This document shows positions 61,118 to 64,000 of a stretch of DNA of 64,000 nucleotides, piece after piece. Each line of letters opens with the position of its first letter. Positions within the stretch are counted from its first letter, which is position 1. Where the stretch lies: NCBI GenBank assembly GCA_963971425.1, contig OZ020522.1, forward strand, positions 718,168 through 782,167, written 5' to 3'. Source of the DNA: Bryoerythrophyllum caledonicum (Eukaryota > Streptophyta > Bryopsida > Pottiales > Pottiaceae). Made by a program: the position numbers and the translations under genes. The notes below the pieces were generated by a model. It searched no databases. It saw only the letters and a program-made list of their open reading frames with translations, and was not told the origin of the DNA.

Positions 61118-62016
61118 ATGTGTATCATTTCATCTACTCCAGCGGTTCTTCACAGCTAGTCCCATCTCCATGCGCCCAGTTCTTTTGTATCCGTGAGCTC
61201 TACTTGTTTAGTTGATACCCTACTTTGCTACATCCGACGGTGTCATTCAACACCTCAATCATATCGCTGTGAAGATTATCCATGAGTTTGTAGAAAATGT
61301 ACCTCGCGAGGGCTAGCGCCCAATACAAATGTAGGATCACTTTTTACAATGGAAATTTCTGGTCTCTCGTTTTTCACGCATACGGAACCAGACTTGACGA
61401 ACAACGATCTGCAAATTAACGAATCAAACTGCAACTTGAGCCGGCGTCTTCTCCATCGTTTGGACCTTCCGGTATATTGGAAGAATTCTCTGGCTTTTCG
61501 GAAGGTGAAAGTGGAAGATTCGGAGGTGGGGCCAGGGCCAGGGAGACGATTGGTGCCCACGCTTAGCTCATGAAGGAGGAATCTGGACTCCGGTCCGTGC
61601 GCTCCACCATCCATCCGTCTGCAAAAGTGGCTGCGCACTTCAACGTTGTTGGGCCCTCTTAGTTCACTCCAGATCTTCTGTTTGCTTGCTCGCTTGTGGC
61701 AGCAACTGCAATCAACCAACGGGTGTGGTGTCCTCTTTCTCTCTCTCCTTTGTCTGCTCGGTTATCCTTTTGTTGTGGGAGTGATGAGGTTATGCGGGTG
61801 GCATTGTGGAGATCTTCTCCCTTTCTTCTCTTGTTGGGTCAGGTCTGTTGGAAGGAATCATTTGTGCTCTTTTGTTGGGTTAGGTCTGGCTGATTAGGTC
61901 TGTTGGGAGGTCAGAGGTTAAGTTTGCGTAGCCGTTCTAACACCTACCCCTCTTTACTGTTTAAATTCGGCGCAAGAAGGAATTGATGCTGAGTGAGTGA
62001 CAAGAGTACTGACAAG
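61118..62016. other. Intergenic: NOMO 3' UTR and promoter of the OEP16-like gene
   Basis: I see no gene here. The last 150 bp are pyrimidine-rich, with GTTGGG-type repeats at about 61,833-61,915. Confidence 0.5.
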
Positions 62017-62691
62017 ATGCCGACGCTGGACCTGATGGTGGACACGGGCAACCCGATCCTGAACTCGACGGTGAACGGGTTCCTGAAGGTGGGGCCGGTG
62101 GGCGCGACGCACGCCGCCACGCAGGACGCGTTCCGCATATTCACCAAAGAGAGAGTCACCAAGCGCGACCTCGAGGACCTTGTCCGGAAGGCCGGCAAGG
62201 ACGGCCTCCAGTGGGGCCTTGTCGCCGGAGTCTACTCAGGTACCGTCCTCAAATCCTCCTACCCTGTTTGCTCAATACACTCTAGAATCAGCGCACATAT
62301 ATTTCATCTTCCCTGTGATGTCCGTGCTTGCTTCATTGCTTCATGTTTATTAGCTTCTTCTGATTTGCTTTAGGAAACTCTAAGCTCCTGAAAGATTGCT
62401 GCCCTGGCACAAGCTCTAGAATATCATGCGCCACATGTGGATGGACAGTGTGGTTATATTTTGTTTTTCCTTCTTCGTCTTATATTTTGTTTTTCTGTGC
62501 ATTCAGGTGTGGAGTACGGCATTCATCGTGTGCGCGGGAAGCGTGACTGGAAGAATGCGGCGCTGGGGGGCGCTCTGACAGGCGCCATTTTGAGCATAGG
62601 AGACAAGCACCCTGATACACAGAAGATCATCACGACCGCCATCACGGGCGGCGCCCTTGCCACTGCCAACGAGTTGCTGCGCTACTTGTAG
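62017..62691 (+). CDS. OEP16-1-like outer envelope channel (Tim17/22/PRAT family)
   Basis: Two exons, 62,017-62,239 and 62,507-62,691, phase 1, give 135 residues. Order: VDTGNPILNSTVNGFLKVGP, a linker with RDLEDLVRKAGKDGLQWGLV, AGVYSGVEYGIHRVRGKRDW spanning the splice, KNAALGGALTGAILSIG, and TAITGGALATANELLRYL. This is the four-helix PRAT arrangement with the G-x3-G-x-EYG core, closest in memory to OEP16-1, an amino-acid-selective channel of the plastid outer envelope. The ATG at 62,017 is chosen because the family starts a few residues before the xDxGNPxLN motif. OEP16-2 cannot be excluded. Confidence 0.9.
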
Positions 62692-63678
62692 TTCCATCTT
62701 TGCTCCATCTTATAATACTGGTGCTCTCCATTTATATCAGTGATGAAACAATTCTGTGTCACAATCTATGGTCTGTATGGTTCTGGTGCTGTGACTGTTG
62801 TGTTTCTATCTTCCTTTTTTCTTTTCTTTTCTTTTCTAGACGAAATGTAGCGTTTATTATCCAACGGGGAACATCAACAACACATGGAACCAAATGCAGT
62901 CATCAGGCCCTAATAACTTGAAACCACTAAGTCCAAAATTGAATCTATGATACATTAGAGGCTATTTGACTTGGTTTTGCTCCCCATTATAAGGTTCTGA
63001 ATGTATACTTTCCAACTAAGCACCACATAGCGGTTGCAGGACTAGAGATTAAGTTTTGGGGTTTGAGGTGGAATGCTGACATATGAATTTGTAAATAAGA
63101 AGGAAGTGCAACACTTTCTTGGAGAAGAATTTTGAAGTGCCGCATGTCCTGGGATAAGTCTCCATGTTCATAACACTGGCGTGAATAAAACTATATACTT
63201 GTGAGCGTTTCCCTCCAATTCAATCCATTGTTTATTGTTTCCAACAACATTCTTCACATGCCTCCCCATGCTTTGAGTACCCGAGGGGGACCTACAGCGT
63301 CCCCACGGCATCTTTCGGAACACGGTGACAGGAATCTCCCCCACGACGACGTCGACCTGCGACAAATCTTAAACCCCAAGTCGACTTGTGGTTTAAGTTT
63401 AACCTATGGAATAACAGTTCTTATACCGTATTTTCATTGGAAGCTTCGTTACTTCTGGATGAGAAGATGCCGATACCGCTGCTACGAAGCCCCACGCGAA
63501 AGAATGTTGTCGACGTACCAGGCCATGGCCACGGCCGTCGCATGCAGACGTAATTTCCTCTCTAGCTTCTTTCTGAAATCCTCATAATCTGAAGCCTGCT
63601 GATCATCACCTCATCTCCACCATCATCTGTATCATCGTCTCCTCATTCTTCTCTTGATTTGTTTGATCCATCTACGTT
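62692..63678. other. Intergenic: OEP16-like 3' UTR and promoter of the next gene
   Basis: A CTTTT run lies near 62,815-62,840. From 63,290 on the sequence is GC-richer and probably promoter/5' leader. No gene is supported. Confidence 0.5.
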
Positions 63679-64000
63679 ATGGCATCGTCGTCCTCGTGGG
63701 GTGGGATTCTGGGGCTGGAGACGGGGATTGTGCTGGCGCCCATGGGCCCTGACATCTCCGGCCCCGCCCTCGTCGCCGCCGTCGCCAACGCGGGCGCGCT
63801 TGGCCTCCTCCGCGCTCCCCCTCAGGTCGGTCATCTCGTGTCCATCTCTTTTGCAGCTGTGGCGCTTTCTTCAACTTATTTATGCTCATGGTTTTGCAGG
63901 ATCGGCCCGATCTGCTGAAGAAGATGGTGTCGGCCACCCGGCAGCTCACCAGCAAGCCCTTCGGATTGGGCGTCATACTGTAAGTCATGATGCTCCTTGC
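63679..64000 (+). CDS. Nitronate monooxygenase-like (2-nitropropane dioxygenase family), 5' end only
   Basis: Exon 1 is 63,679-63,825 (CCTCAG|GTCGGT) and exon 2 is 63,900-63,979 (TTTGCAG|GAT, donor CATACT|GTAAGT); the rest is beyond the window. The 75 visible residues begin MASSSSWGGILGLETGIVLA, then PMGPDISGPALVAAVANAGA, LGLLRAP, DRPDLLKKMVSATRQLTSKP and FGLGVIL. This is the first beta-alpha units of the FMN-binding TIM barrel. The family oxidises alkyl nitronates using FMN; the plant substrate is not known to me. No transit peptide is evident. Confidence 0.88.

Overview
The window is nuclear DNA of a land plant. Support comes from spliced genes with GT-AG introns whose products match plant-specific families (an EXORDIUM-like secreted protein, an RBL10-type plastid rhomboid, an OEP16-type envelope channel), from plant NOMO and PNO1 orthologues, from TTTAGGG-type telomere motifs, and from plant-style CACTA and MITE elements. 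I cannot name the species. The large, unusual LINEs would fit a non-flowering lineage, but that is a guess.

The first two thirds (about 1-42,600) is a nested transposon region. Copy 1 of a very large non-LTR retrotransposon (LINE) fills 1-14,648 on the + strand, with its 5' end at or beyond the window edge. It carries ORF1, a 3.1-kb CAA/CCA repeat, a canonical 2A ribosome-skipping motif, and a 2.3-kilocodon ORF2 with APE endonuclease, reverse transcriptase, RNase H and a C-terminal CCHC plus restriction-like nuclease region. Copy 2 of the same family lies on the - strand at 25,918-38,299. It is essentially full length (12.4 kb), bounded by a 14-bp target-site duplication, and its ORF2 is broken by frameshifts. 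Its 2A motif is conserved. A third, 3'-UTR-only fragment lies near 40,240-40,345. Between the copies are the right part of a CACTA transposon (ending at 18,217), a MITE with a 9-bp target duplication nested in it, a decayed RING/coiled-coil gene, a 38-bp perfect palindrome, a 1.08-kb hairpin repeat, and one cellular gene for a plastid-type membrane protein with a C-terminal SAM domain (23,282-24,735, -).

The right third (42,800-64,000) is a gene island. In order it holds PNO1 (KH-domain 40S ribosome assembly factor, -), an EXORDIUM-like secreted protein (+), a chloroplast RBL10-like rhomboid (-, nine exons), NOMO (+, about 27 exons), an OEP16-1-like envelope channel (+), and the 5' end of a nitronate monooxygenase-like gene (+) cut by the window edge. 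PNO1/EXORDIUM-like and rhomboid/NOMO are divergent pairs sharing intergenic promoters.

The cellular genes are housekeeping and do not form a pathway. The unusual biology is the LINE family: one element combines two different endonuclease types, an RNase H and a 2A skipping peptide between its upstream frame and the ORF2 polyprotein, with a conserved hairpin plus (TTC)n 3' end.
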